A DNA stretch of 64,000 bases from Kaistia adipata DSM 17808 (lineage in GTDB: Bacteria > Pseudomonadota > Alphaproteobacteria > Rhizobiales > Kaistiaceae): NCBI RefSeq assembly GCF_000423225.1, contig NZ_KE383992.1, positions 126,971 to 190,970 on the forward strand, given 5' to 3'. A model generated the notes under the pieces. That model had not been told where the DNA came from and ran no database searches. It saw nothing but the letters and a program-made list of their open reading frames with translations. A program made the position numbers and the translations under genes. This document shows positions 1-8,102 of this stretch, in pieces (positions within the stretch are counted from its first letter, which is position 1; each line of letters begins with the position of its first letter).

Positions 1-366
1 ATCGGCCTGCTCGCCATCACCTCGGCCGACCGGCTGAACGCCGGCTGGACGGCGGCGGGCCGCGCCCGCGAGCGCGGCCTCGTCCATGCCCAGTCGCATG
101 TCGAACGGCTGTTCGCCGAGCTGCCGCGCCATTGCGGCATCGTCACCGTGCTGGACGGCCATCCGGCGACGCTGGGCTGGCTCGGCGCGGTCGGCGGCCA
201 CCGCACCCGCTCGCTCGGCGTCGAGCATTTCGGCCAGACCGGCACGATCGCCGACCTCTACCGCCACCACGGCATCGACGCCCAGGCGATCGTCCGCGCC
301 GCGATGGGACTGGCCCCGGAAAAGCCGGTCCGCTACCTGCGCGAGGCCTCGGGCCCGGGGGTGTAG
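1..366 (+). CDS. Transketolase-family enzyme, C-terminal part (AceE-like pyruvate dehydrogenase E1 or relative)
   Basis: The frame is open from the first base, so the gene begins outside the window; 121 residues and a TAG stop are visible. The segment reads like the C-terminal domain of thiamine-diphosphate enzymes of the transketolase/AceE type: a TVLDGHPATLGWLGAV stretch, then EHFGQTGTIADLYRHHGID and a short tail. In this family the domain helps bind cofactor at the dimer interface. The catalytic pyrophosphate and pyrimidine domains are not in view, so pyruvate dehydrogenase E1 and other transketolase-like enzymes cannot be separated. A hairpin-rich intergenic region follows. Confidence 0.7.
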   Translation: MGLLAITSADRLNAGWTAAGRARERGLVHAQSHVERLFAELPRHCGIVTVLDGHPATLGWLGAVGGHRTRSLGVEHFGQTGTIADLYRHHGIDAQAIVRAAMGLAPEKPVRYLREASGPGV

Positions 367-377
367 GAGGCAGAGCC

Positions 378-410
378 TTCCCTTTGCCTCTCTTGGGAGA
401 GGTGAAGGGA
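378..410. repeat. Half-element of the CCTCTCCC palindromic repeat
   Basis: The core CCTCTC/GAGAGG is flanked by matching CCTTCCC and GAAGGGA arms, giving a single hairpin just after the stop codon at 366. It resembles one arm of the larger element at 512-634. It may also end transcription of the upstream gene, but it has no T-run. Confidence 0.5.
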
Positions 411-511
411 AGACATCAAAGCCACAGCGGCGCGAACTACCCGGACTGCATGTTCAGAACGCGACCATCATCCTGGGTGTCTGGCCCGAAATGCAGGGGA
501 CACTCTACTTT

Positions 512-634
512 CACCTCTCCCTGAGGGAGAGGTCGACGGCCGAAGGCCGGCGGGTGAGGGTTTACGGCCTCACCGGATGGTTTCCTAAACCCTCACCCGG
601 AGCTTCGCTCCGACCTCTCCCTCAGGGAGAGGTG
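512..634. repeat. Paired palindromic repeat (CCTCTCCCTGAGGGAGAGG family)
   Basis: Two GACCTCTCCCT.AGGGAGAGGT hairpins face each other, joined by complementary CGGGTGAGGGTTT and AAACCCTCACCCG arms, so the whole 123 bp can fold into one long hairpin with side arms. A second copy of the family lies at 5968-6094 inside an operon. Such mosaic elements are common in Hyphomicrobiales intergenic DNA. The rest of 367-759 holds only this, the half-element at 378-410 and the small palindrome at 680-711. Confidence 0.8.
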
Positions 635-679
635 AAGCGAAGGCGGCGTGGCGGGCCTTGTCCAATTACGGGCCAGACA

Positions 680-711
680 CTGAGGCGCTTCGCGCAAGCG
701 AAGCACCTCAG
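680..711. repeat. Short CTGAGG...CCTCAG palindrome
   Basis: The arms CTGAGG.GCTTCGC and GCGAAGC.CCTCAG enclose a GCAA loop. The flanking CCTCAGGATGATGG links it to the CATCCTGAGG repeat family seen as paired copies at 18131-18243 and 29617-29740. Confidence 0.6.
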
Positions 712-759
712 GATGATGGTGGAGCGGTTCAGTGGCCTAGGAAGGTCCGATCGCCCGCC

Positions 760-1590
760 TCAGGCGATCGTCTCGGTCGAGGCGCCGACGCGTTCGAGCA
801 GCGCGATCAGGCCCGCCTTCATCTGCGGCGCGCCGCCGGCGATGCGGTTACCCCTAAGCATGCCCTCGCCGGCGAGGAAATCGTTGTGCCAGCCGCCGGC
901 CTCCCGGATCAGGCAGAGGCCCGCCAGGCAATCCCACGAATTGATGTGCTGCTCGTAATAGCCGACGAGCCGGCCGCAGGCGACATAGGCGAGCATCAGC
1001 GCGCCGGAGCCGTTGCGGTAGAACATGCCGCCGGCGTCGAGCAGCGCCGTGACGAAGCGGCCGACATCGGCGGGCGGGATGCGGTGGTTGCTGCCGAAGC
1101 CGAGCAGCCCGTCCTCGATCGAGCGGCTCGGAGCGACCTCGATCGGCGCGTCGTTCAGGAAAGCACCCATGTCCTTGGCGGCCGAGAAGAACTCGTTGCT
1201 GACCGGTGCATAGATGACGCCGATCTCGGCCTCGCCGTCGACGGCGACGGCGATCGAGACGCACCAGTGCGACAGGCCGTTCAGGAACGGGCTGGTGCCG
1301 TCGATCGGATCGACCACCCAGAGCACGCCGGACGAGCCCTCCGCCAGACCGTCTTCCTCGCCGAGCACGCCGTCGTCCGGAAAGGCGGCCGCGATGCGGG
1401 CGCGGATCAGCACCTCGACCTCGCGGTCGGCGATGCTGACGACGTCCTGGCCACCCTGCTTGAATTCGACGGCGAGGGTGGCGAGCCGCTCGAAATAGCC
1501 GAGCGCCAGCGCGCCGGCTTCGCGCGCGACCTCCCTGGCGAGGGCGAGGCGGGCGGCGCGTTGTTCCGGGGAGAGAGCCAATTTCATCAT
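760..1590 (-). CDS. Inositol monophosphatase family phosphatase
   Basis: This is a metal-dependent phosphomonoesterase of the inositol monophosphatase / histidinol-phosphatase / CysQ superfamily, probably cytosolic. The expected metal-binding motifs are in order: LGEEDG, then WVVDPIDGT, and near the C-terminus NSWDCLAGL. From the ATG at 1590 the protein is about 276 residues, normal for the family; an upstream ATG at 1653 would add 21 residues with no domain content. The gene stands alone between palindromic repeats and a two-component system, so its substrate (inositol-, histidinol- or 3'-phosphoadenosine phosphate) is not set by context. Confidence 0.85.
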   Translation of the reverse strand: MMKLALSPEQRAARLALAREVAREAGALALGYFERLATLAVEFKQGGQDVVSIADREVEVLIRARIAAAFPDDGVLGEEDGLAEGSSGVLWVVDPIDGTSPFLNGLSHWCVSIAVAVDGEAEIGVIYAPVSNEFFSAAKDMGAFLNDAPIEVAPSRSIEDGLLGFGSNHRIPPADVGRFVTALLDAGGMFYRNGSGALMLAYVACGRLVGYYEQHINSWDCLAGLCLIREAGGWHNDFLAGEGMLRGNRIAGGAPQMKAGLIALLERVGASTETIA

Positions 1591-1694
1591 CCATGCAGGC
1601 GTGGGTTCCGCCGGGAACCTAGCACGGCCGGATGAAGACCCGACAACAGCCAATATTGAGCGCGCCGGCCCCCTTGCCCCGGAGGCCCCGCCGG

Positions 1695-2987
1695 TCAGGC
1701 CGCGGCCGCCAGCGGCAGGCTGATCTCCTGCACCAGCCCGCCGGTGGCGCCGTTGCGCATGACGATGCCGCCGCCGAATCGCTCAACGATCTCCTTGGAA
1801 ATGGCCAGGCCGAGGCCGGCGCCGGGCACCGACTGCCGCCTGGCCGGATCGACGCGGAAGAACGGCTCGAAGGCGCGCTCAATCAGCCCCTCCGGAATGC
1901 CGGGCCCCTGGTCGGTGATGCGGAGCACCGCCATGCCGCCCTCGCGGTTGAGCGTGACGACGCCGCCACCGCCATGGGTGGCCGCGTTGATCATCAGATT
2001 GCGCAGCGCCCGCGTCAGCGCCAGCGGCGCGGCGGAGACCAGCGCCGGCTCCAGCGAGCCGACGGTGACGGCGCGCCCCTGTACCGCGAGCTCGGTCGCC
2101 AGACGCCGCACCAGCTCGTCGAGCCGCACCGGCTCGCGCTCGCTCTCGTCGACCTCCTCGCGCACGAGGCGGATGGCGCTGTCGGCGATGCGGTCGAGCT
2201 CGTCGAGATCGTTCAGCCAGTTCTGGCGCTCGTCCTCGTCGAGGAACTCGGCCCTAAGCCGCATCCGCGTCATCGGCGTGCGCAGGTCGTGGCCGGCCGC
2301 CGCGACGAGGCGCATGCGGCTCTCCATGGCGTTCTTCAGCCGGGCCGACAGGCGGTTCAGCGCGCCGGCCGTCGCCCGCACCTCGGCCGAGCCGGTTTCG
2401 GGCAGCGGCGGCAGCACGCCGTCGACGCCGACCGAGGCGATCGCCGATTCGATCATCTGCAACGGCTTGGTCAGCCGGTTGGCGATCACGAGCGCGATCG
2501 CCGCGGCGCCGAGCACGATCGCCACCATCCATCCGATCAGTACCGTCCAGCCGGCGCGCTGCGGCGGCGTGTTGGAGAGCGGTACGGCGATATAGCCGAG
2601 ATCGGCGATCGGGATCGAGACCTGGGTCGGCCCATGCGCCCGCGGCTGGGTGACGACGACGTCGCGGGGATGGCCGATATGCGCCAGCATCTCGCGCAGC
2701 GACTCGGTCAGCTCCTCCTGCACCGGCCCACGCGCCGGCCGCGGCCGCAGCCGGATGCCGAGATCCTTGCCGCGCAGCGAGCCGCGCGCCACCTGGCCCT
2801 CCTGGAAATCCTCGGGATGACGCTCGACCAGCCGCGCGATCAGATCGATCTGGATCGCCGCCGGGCCGAGCGCGCGCCCGGGGCCCGGGCCGCCGATGAC
2901 GCTGACGGCGACCAGCGTGGCGAGCCCGACGACAGAGACGATCGCGACGACGACGAGCAGCGCGATGCGAAGGCGAAGCGAGTTCAC
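1695..2987 (-). CDS. Sensor histidine kinase (HAMP, HisKA, HATPase)
   Basis: This is the membrane sensor of a two-component system. A first transmembrane helix spans about residues 8-32 and is followed by a periplasmic segment of about 110 residues. A second helix (about 147-169) leads into a HAMP linker (about 170-220). The phospho-accepting H233 sits in GHDLRTP, and an ATPase domain follows with NLMINA, DQGPGIP and GAGLGLAIS. Translation starts at a GTG (2987) that overlaps the TGA of the response regulator, so the two are translationally coupled. The EnvZ-like layout and the divergent LTXXQ gene suggest envelope or cation/acid stress sensing; that role is inferred. Confidence 0.92.
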   Translation of the reverse strand: MNSLRLRIALLVVVAIVSVVGLATLVAVSVIGGPGPGRALGPAAIQIDLIARLVERHPEDFQEGQVARGSLRGKDLGIRLRPRPARGPVQEELTESLREMLAHIGHPRDVVVTQPRAHGPTQVSIPIADLGYIAVPLSNTPPQRAGWTVLIGWMVAIVLGAAAIALVIANRLTKPLQMIESAIASVGVDGVLPPLPETGSAEVRATAGALNRLSARLKNAMESRMRLVAAAGHDLRTPMTRMRLRAEFLDEDERQNWLNDLDELDRIADSAIRLVREEVDESEREPVRLDELVRRLATELAVQGRAVTVGSLEPALVSAAPLALTRALRNLMINAATHGGGGVVTLNREGGMAVLRITDQGPGIPEGLIERAFEPFFRVDPARRQSVPGAGLGLAISKEIVERFGGGIVMRNGATGGLVQEISLPLAAAA

Positions 2988-3709
2988 GCCGCGCCCTCCG
3001 TCTCGACCTTGACGGCGAGCTGGTAGCCGCCGTTGCGGACCGTCTTGAAGATCAGGAACTTGCCGTCGTCGCCGAGCTTGCGGCGAAGCCGGCTCATCAG
3101 GACATCGATCGAGCGATCGAGCGGATCGGCCTCGCGGCCCTGCGTCAGGTCGAGCAGCTGCTCGCGCGACAGCACGCGGCCGGGCCGGTCGAGGAAGACG
3201 CGCAGCAGGTCGAACTCGGCGCCGGTCAGCGCGACTTCGGCGCCCACGGGATCGATGACCGCGCGGGTCTCGGGCGAGGCGACGAAGCCGGCGAAGCGGT
3301 ACTGCGCGATCGCCGCCGGCGCCGCCTCGTGGATGTCGCCGGTGCGGCGCAGCACGGCGCGGATGCGGGCCAGCAGCTCGCGCGGGTTGAACGGCTTGCC
3401 GAGATAGTCGTCGGCGCCGATCTCGAGCCCGATGATGCGATCGACATCCTCCTTCAGCGCCGTCAGCAGGATGACCGGAATGTGCGGCCGCCGCTCGCGC
3501 AGCTGCCGGCAGATGTCGAGCCCGGACGCGTCGGGCAGCATGACGTCGAGGACGATCAGGTCGATCTGCTGCGTCGCCAGCTTCTCGTCGAGCTCGCGCT
3601 TGTCGGCGGCGAGCGTGACGCGCAGGCCCTGGCCGTCCAGATAGCGGCCGAGCAGCTTGCGGATTTCGAGATCGTCGTCGACGACGAGGATATGCGGTGT
3701 GGTGGACAT
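2984..3709 (-). CDS. OmpR-family response regulator
   Basis: This is the DNA-binding partner of the kinase encoded directly downstream. The N-terminal receiver domain carries the acidic pair D11-D13, phospho-acceptor D55 in LIVLDVMLP, T83 and K105 in GKPF. The C-terminal winged helix has the OmpR pattern LTGAEFDLL and RSIDVLMSRLRRKL. It has 241 residues, the normal length. The gene is divergent from the LTXXQ gene at 3953. Between them lie GAAAC repeats in helical phase, which are the likely binding sites. Confidence 0.93.
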   Translation of the reverse strand: MSTTPHILVVDDDLEIRKLLGRYLDGQGLRVTLAADKRELDEKLATQQIDLIVLDVMLPDASGLDICRQLRERRPHIPVILLTALKEDVDRIIGLEIGADDYLGKPFNPRELLARIRAVLRRTGDIHEAAPAAIAQYRFAGFVASPETRAVIDPVGAEVALTGAEFDLLRVFLDRPGRVLSREQLLDLTQGREADPLDRSIDVLMSRLRRKLGDDGKFLIFKTVRNGGYQLAVKVETEGAA

Positions 3710-3836
3710 CGGTTCGGTCGCCTCGGCCCCTCAATCAATCCGTGCGCGCGGTGCGTGCTGTGTTGCCTTCCCTCTATCGCGTCCACGCGCGCGAGGGGCA
3801 GGTTTTTCGTAACCGAGCGTCTCCACGGCACGGCGA

Positions 3837-3903
3837 GAAACACTTCGAAACAGATTTGCCGCCGGCGGACATGCCCGGAAACGAAACGACCTAACGGGGA
3901 AAC
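3837..3903. promoter_or_regulatory. Phased GAAAC direct repeats (candidate OmpR-type binding sites)
   Basis: GAAAC occurs at 3837, 3847, 3878, 3883 and 3899 in the divergent region between the response regulator and the LTXXQ gene. Spacings of 10, 31 and 21 bp (3837, 3847, 3878, 3899) put four copies on one face of the helix, as expected for OmpR/PhoB-type tandem binding. That they bind the regulator is inference. Confidence 0.4.
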
Positions 3904-3952
3904 GGCCGCTCCCTAGCTTGGGCTCATCCAGCGTAGCAATTGGAGATCTTCG

Positions 3953-4621
3953 ATGAAGCGTACTCTCGCAGCCCTTTCCATCGTCACCCTCGCCTCCGTG
4001 TCGGCCATCGCCATTGCGCCGGCCTTCGCCAAGCCCGACGCTCCCGCCGCCGCCGAGATGGCCAAGGATGGCGAGCGCGGCGAGATGCGGCGCGGGCCGC
4101 ATGGCGACCGGCACGCCGGCAAGCATGAAGGCCGCGGCGATCACGACAGGCGCGGCCATGGCGCGCACGGTCCGCGCAAGATGCAGATGTGGCTCGCCAA
4201 CAATCTCAGCGCCACCGAGACGCTGATCGGCATCACCGCCGACCAGCAGGACGCCTGGCGCGGCTATACCAACGCGCTGCTCGCCATGTTCGAGCGCCCG
4301 GCCCGCCCGGACGTGAAGCCCGGCGACAAGGCCGACGCCGCCAAGGTGCCCTTCGCCCGCGAGGAGCGCCTGATCCAGAACAGCACCGAGCGCGCCGCCA
4401 AGGCGGGCGAGCTGCAGAAGGCGATCGACGCGCTCAAGGCCAAGCTGACACCGGAGCAGTTGCAGAAGCTCGCCGACGCCGAGCTGCGCTTCGGTCCGCC
4501 GATGCGGGGTGGTCACGGCCATGGCCCCGACCGCGGCCCGCGCGGCGAGGCCCCGCAGGCCGCCCCCGACGGCGCCGACGCGCCCGACATGCCGGACGAC
4601 GCCGCGCCGCAAGCGGAGTAG
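3953..4621 (+). CDS. LTXXQ-motif (Spy/CpxP-like) periplasmic protein
   Basis: A small exported protein of 222 residues. The signal peptide ends near AFA at residues 23-25. A His/Arg/Gly-rich stretch (about 45-75) comes next, then a helical region containing LTPEQLQKL, the LTXXQ signature of the Spy/CpxP/ZraP-like family. The tail is again rich in His, Gly, Pro and acidic residues. Family members act as periplasmic chaperones or metal-binding accessory proteins in envelope stress. The divergent two-component genes and the GAAAC repeats upstream suggest it is their target. The His-rich segments could bind metal, which is inference. Confidence 0.75.
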   Translation: MKRTLAALSIVTLASVSAIAIAPAFAKPDAPAAAEMAKDGERGEMRRGPHGDRHAGKHEGRGDHDRRGHGAHGPRKMQMWLANNLSATETLIGITADQQDAWRGYTNALLAMFERPARPDVKPGDKADAAKVPFAREERLIQNSTERAAKAGELQKAIDALKAKLTPEQLQKLADAELRFGPPMRGGHGHGPDRGPRGEAPQAAPDGADAPDMPDDAAPQAE

Positions 4622-4698
4622 TCCGGTGGGCGTCCGCACCGCCGCCCCCCAGTGTGCGGACGCCCCGAATTCCAGAGAAACCTGACCTTTCTCGACCG

Positions 4699-4736
4699 AG
4701 GCCCTGTCCCTGAACCCCGAGGGACGGGGCCTTTTT
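4699..4736 (+). terminator. Rho-independent terminator after the LTXXQ gene
   Basis: A GC-rich stem (GGCCCTGTCCC pairing with GGGACGGGGCC, one G-T pair) with a TGAACCCCGA loop is followed by TTTTT. It separates the LTXXQ gene from the sugar-transport operon. Confidence 0.8.
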
Positions 4737-4768
4737 CACGTCCCGCGCCGGCGCCGATGCAGCGCATA

Positions 4769-4797
4769 TTGCACGCGATATACGATCGTGCTTACAT
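4769..4797 (+). promoter_or_regulatory. Candidate promoter of the sugar operon with internal ACGATCGT palindrome
   Basis: TTGCAC (4769-4774) and TTACAT (4792-4797) are 17 bp apart. The spacer contains the perfect palindrome ACGATCGT (4782-4789), itself within GCACG...CGTGC arms (4771-4791). This could be an operator for the GntR regulator encoded in the same operon. The promoter match is weak. Confidence 0.35.
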
Positions 4798-4854
4798 CGG
4801 GACTGCGAATGCGGGCTGGAGGAGCAGCACCGCGTATCGCCGAGGGAGGACACC

Positions 4855-5901
4855 ATGACGAAACGCCAACGCGGCGCGCGCTCGCGCGCCCTGCCGATGC
4901 TCGCTGCCGCCCTGATGGGCCTGGCCGCCGGCGCGGCGCACGCTTCCGACAACAAGATCGCTCTGATCCCGGGCGGCCCGCATCCCTATTTCGCCCCCTG
5001 GGAACAGGCCGGCAAGGACGCGGCGAAGGACTTCGGCATCGCCGCGGTCGACTTCAAGGTCCCGGCCGAGTGGAAGCTCAACCTGCAGACCGAGCTGGTC
5101 GAGAGCCTGGTGACCCAGGGCTACAACGCCTTCGGCATCTTCCCGGGCGATGCCGTCGGCATCAACTCGACCGTCGAGGAGCTTTCGGCCAACAGCATCC
5201 CGTCGCTGGCGCTCGCCGGCTGCGCGCAGGATCCGACCAAGGTCTCGTTCTGCTTCGGCACCGACGTCTACAACTCCGCCTATCTCGGCACCAAGGCGCT
5301 GATCGAGGCGCTCGGCGGCAAGGGCAAGATCGTGCATCTCGCCGGCCTGCTCGTCGACCCGAACACCAAGCTCCGCATGGATGCCGTCGAGAAGGCCGCT
5401 TCCGAGACCAACGGCGCCGTGACGGTCGTCCAGCACATCACCGACACCGATGCGCAGGAAGCCGCCGACCAGAAGATCAACGCCCTGCTCGGCGCCCAGA
5501 AGGACGAGATCGACGGCCTGATCTCGACCGCCTACATCCCGTCGGTGGTCGCCGCCAAGTCGCTGCGCAATCTCGGCGACAAGCGCATCAAACTGGTCGG
5601 CATCGACGACGACCAGATCGTGCTCGACGCCATCAAGGACGGCTTCGCCGCCGGCACGATGGCGCAGAACCCCTATGGCCAGGGCTATGTCGGCGCCTAT
5701 GTGCTCGACCTGCTCGCCAGCGGCACCTGCACGGTCAAGGCCGAGGCTCCCTTCGTGAAGACGCCGCAGACCGAGCGCTTCATCGATTCGGGCACGCTGC
5801 TGATCTCGAGCGCCAATGCGGCGACCTACAAGGACGACCTGAAGAAGATCACCTCGGAGATCCAGGCCTCCTTCAAGGACAAGTACCTGGACTGCAAGTA
5901 A
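4855..5901 (+). CDS. Sugar ABC transporter substrate-binding protein (RbsB type)
   Basis: This is the periplasmic binding protein of the ribose/xylose-type importer encoded downstream. A signal peptide is cleaved probably after AHA at residue 30. The mature part begins with KIALIPGGPHPYFAPWEQAG, the first strand and helix of a class-B sugar-binding fold, and later has KLVGIDDDQIVLDAI, typical of the second lobe. Its length of 348 residues fits the family. Aromatic residues near the N-terminus (HPYFAPW) would stack on the sugar. The ligand is unknown; the accompanying dehydrogenase suggests a sugar or sugar alcohol. Confidence 0.9.
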   Translation: MTKRQRGARSRALPMLAAALMGLAAGAAHASDNKIALIPGGPHPYFAPWEQAGKDAAKDFGIAAVDFKVPAEWKLNLQTELVESLVTQGYNAFGIFPGDAVGINSTVEELSANSIPSLALAGCAQDPTKVSFCFGTDVYNSAYLGTKALIEALGGKGKIVHLAGLLVDPNTKLRMDAVEKAASETNGAVTVVQHITDTDAQEAADQKINALLGAQKDEIDGLISTAYIPSVVAAKSLRNLGDKRIKLVGIDDDQIVLDAIKDGFAAGTMAQNPYGQGYVGAYVLDLLASGTCTVKAEAPFVKTPQTERFIDSGTLLISSANAATYKDDLKKITSEIQASFKDKYLDCK

Positions 5902-5967
5902 GCGGTTCGGCGGGTCGGCCTCCGGGCCGATCCGCACCTTGCCGGCTTAACGGCCGTTGCCGGGGTG

Positions 5968-6094
5968 CTTCACCTCTCCCAGAGGGAGAGGTCGGGCCGA
6001 AGGTCCGGGTGAGGGGTTGCGCCCTTTCCGGAGAGGTCCCGAACCCCTCACCCGCCGGCTGCGCCGTCGACCTCTCCCTCTGGGAGAGGTGAAG
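5968..6094. repeat. Paired palindromic repeat inside the transporter operon
   Basis: This element has the same build as the one at 512-634: CTTCACCTCTCCC.GAGGGAGAGGTCG at the left, its reverse complement at the right, and complementary GGGTGAGGGGT and ACCCCTCACCC arms between. It occupies the gap between the binding-protein gene and the first permease and ends 24 bp before the permease start. It probably stabilises the upstream mRNA or lowers downstream expression. Confidence 0.8.
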
Positions 6095-6118
6095 TGGTCG
6101 CTCACACATGGCTTCACC

Positions 6119-7138
6119 ATGACCCTATCCGTTTCCTCCGAAACCCGCGCGCGGCCGTCCTGGCTGGCGGAACAGGCGAATCTGATCGGCCTCGCGGCCA
6201 TCATCATCCTGTTCTGGGTCCTGTTCACGAGCCTCGCCCCCGGCTTTGTCTCGTCGTTCAACCTGTTCGCCCTGTCGCGCTCGCTCGCCGTCGACATCGT
6301 CATCGGCTTCTCGACCATGGTCGTGCTGGCGACCGGCGGCATGAACCTCGCCATCGGCTCGATCGGCGTCTGCGCGGTGATGGCGTCCGGCTTCCTGATG
6401 CAGACGATCGGCCTGCCGATCCCCGTCGCCCTGGCGCTGGCGCTGCTGCTCGGCGCCTTCCTCGGCTGGCTGAACGGCTTCGTCATCGTCCGCTCGGGCG
6501 TCAATTCCTTCATCATCACGCTCGCCAGCGCCAGCCTGTTCCTGGGCGGCATGCTGATCCTCTCCAAGGCGCAGACCTTCAACGCGCTACCGCCGGAGAT
6601 CGCCGCCTTCGGCCGCATGCGCTGGTGGGGCTTCGTCTCGCCGCTGCTATTCGTGGCGATCGGGCTCGGCGTGGCGCTGATCATCCTGTTCCGCTTCACC
6701 GCGCTCGGCCGCGAGATCCTCGCCGCCGGCGCCAATGCCCGCGCCGCCGAGCTCTCCGGCGTGCCGGTCGGCCGCGCCATCATCATCGCCCACACGCTCT
6801 CCGGCGCGCTCGCCGCCTCGGCCGGACTGATGCTGGTGTTCCGCCTCGGCGCCGCCATGCCGTCGATCGGCCAGGACTGGCTGCTGCCGTCCTTCCTCGC
6901 CCCGGTGCTCGGCGGCACGCTGCTCGCCGGCGGCTATGTCTCGGTCGTCGGCACCATGCTCGGCGCGCTGCTCGTCACCACCATCCGCTCCGGCCTTCTC
7001 GTCATGCAGATCGGCAATTTCTGGCTGCAGCTGTTCCTCGGCCTGATCCTTCTGTTCGCGGTCATGCTCGACCGCTACCGCAGCGTCTATGCCGAACGCC
7101 GCAGCCTGGGCCGCAAGAACGCTGGACGCCGCGCATGA
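6119..7138 (+). CDS. Sugar ABC transporter permease (RbsC type), first of two
   Basis: An inner-membrane permease of 339 residues with about nine hydrophobic segments and the family signatures MNLAIGSIG and ANARAAELSGV. The ATG at 6119 was chosen because any upstream in-frame start would lie inside the palindromic repeat. Its stop codon overlaps the ATG of the next permease (ATGA), indicating coupled translation of a heterodimeric pore. The two permeases are clearly related to each other. Confidence 0.9.
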   Translation: MTLSVSSETRARPSWLAEQANLIGLAAIIILFWVLFTSLAPGFVSSFNLFALSRSLAVDIVIGFSTMVVLATGGMNLAIGSIGVCAVMASGFLMQTIGLPIPVALALALLLGAFLGWLNGFVIVRSGVNSFIITLASASLFLGGMLILSKAQTFNALPPEIAAFGRMRWWGFVSPLLFVAIGLGVALIILFRFTALGREILAAGANARAAELSGVPVGRAIIIAHTLSGALAASAGLMLVFRLGAAMPSIGQDWLLPSFLAPVLGGTLLAGGYVSVVGTMLGALLVTTIRSGLLVMQIGNFWLQLFLGLILLFAVMLDRYRSVYAERRSLGRKNAGRRA

Positions 7139-8100
7139 CCAACAACATGACCCTCGGACAACGCTTTCTCGCCAATGAATGGTCGGCGCTCGCCGTCGCC
7201 ATCGCGATCGGCCTCGTCACCCTCGCCGTGCTGTCGCCGGCTTTCCTGACCGAGTTCAACATCTATGTGATGCTGCGCTCCTTCTGCGTCGTGCTGATCG
7301 TCGCCTTCGCGCAGATGCTCACGCTTGCCGTCGGTCAGATGAACCTGTCGGTCGGCGCGCTCGGCGGCCTGGTCGCGATCGCCGTCGGCGGCATGATGGA
7401 GAAATGGGGCTTCCCGGTTCCCGTCGCTGTCCTCTGCGGCCTCGTCATCGGCGCCGCCGGCGGCCTGATCAACGGCCTGCTCACCGTGCGGACGGGCATC
7501 AACGGCTTCATCATCACGCTCGCCACCGCCTCGGCCTTCACCGGCATCAATCTCGGCATCACCGAATCGATCCCGTTCTACAATCTGCCGGCGAGCTTCG
7601 TCGCCTTCGGCACCGAGCGCTTCTATGCGCTCCCCTACCTGCTGCTGCCGCCGGTGCTGATCGCCATCGCGCTCGCCTTCTTCCTGGCTCGCACCGTGCC
7701 CGGACGGCAACTTCTCGCCGTCGGCGGCAACCCGCATGCGGCCGAGCTTTCCGGCATCCCGCGCGACCGCGTCATCGTCATGGCCCACACGCTGTCCGGC
7801 CTGCTCGCCGGCGCCGCCGCCATCCTCGCCGTGGCGCAGCTCGGCTCGGCCCAGCCTTCGATCGGCGTCGACTGGCTGCTGATGTCCTTCGCCGCGCCGA
7901 TCATCGGCGGCGCGGCGCTGACCGGCGGCCACATCTCGGTCGCCGCCACCGCGCTCGCCGTCGTGCTCATCGTGATCATCCAGAACGGCATGGTGCTGGC
8001 CAAGGTCGACCCCTACTGGGTGCAGTTCCTGCTCGGCGCCCTGATCCTCGCCGCCGTCGGCTTGAACCGGCTGCGCGCCGTCCGCGCCGGAGGCGCCTGA
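7135..8100 (+). CDS. Sugar ABC transporter permease (RbsC type), second of two
   Basis: A second permease of 321 residues, homologous to its neighbour. It shares the MNLSVGALGG and NPHAAELSGIPR signatures and a series of hydrophobic helices. The start overlaps the previous stop by 4 bp, and the ATPase gene begins 3 bp after its stop. Two different permease genes in one RbsC-type importer imply a heterodimeric channel rather than the RbsC homodimer of enteric bacteria. Confidence 0.9.
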   Translation: MTNNMTLGQRFLANEWSALAVAIAIGLVTLAVLSPAFLTEFNIYVMLRSFCVVLIVAFAQMLTLAVGQMNLSVGALGGLVAIAVGGMMEKWGFPVPVAVLCGLVIGAAGGLINGLLTVRTGINGFIITLATASAFTGINLGITESIPFYNLPASFVAFGTERFYALPYLLLPPVLIAIALAFFLARTVPGRQLLAVGGNPHAAELSGIPRDRVIVMAHTLSGLLAGAAAILAVAQLGSAQPSIGVDWLLMSFAAPIIGGAALTGGHISVAATALAVVLIVIIQNGMVLAKVDPYWVQFLLGALILAAVGLNRLRAVRAGGA

Positions 8101-8102
8101 TC

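Noticed and set aside
512-634. Possible CRISPR or tandem repeat array
   Set aside because: The repeats are inverted pairs with no regular spacers; copies are scattered singly over the window.
1695-3734. A single 679-codon frame spanning the kinase and response regulator region
   Set aside because: Its N-terminal third is an out-of-frame reading of the response regulator; the kinase proper starts at the GTG at 2987.
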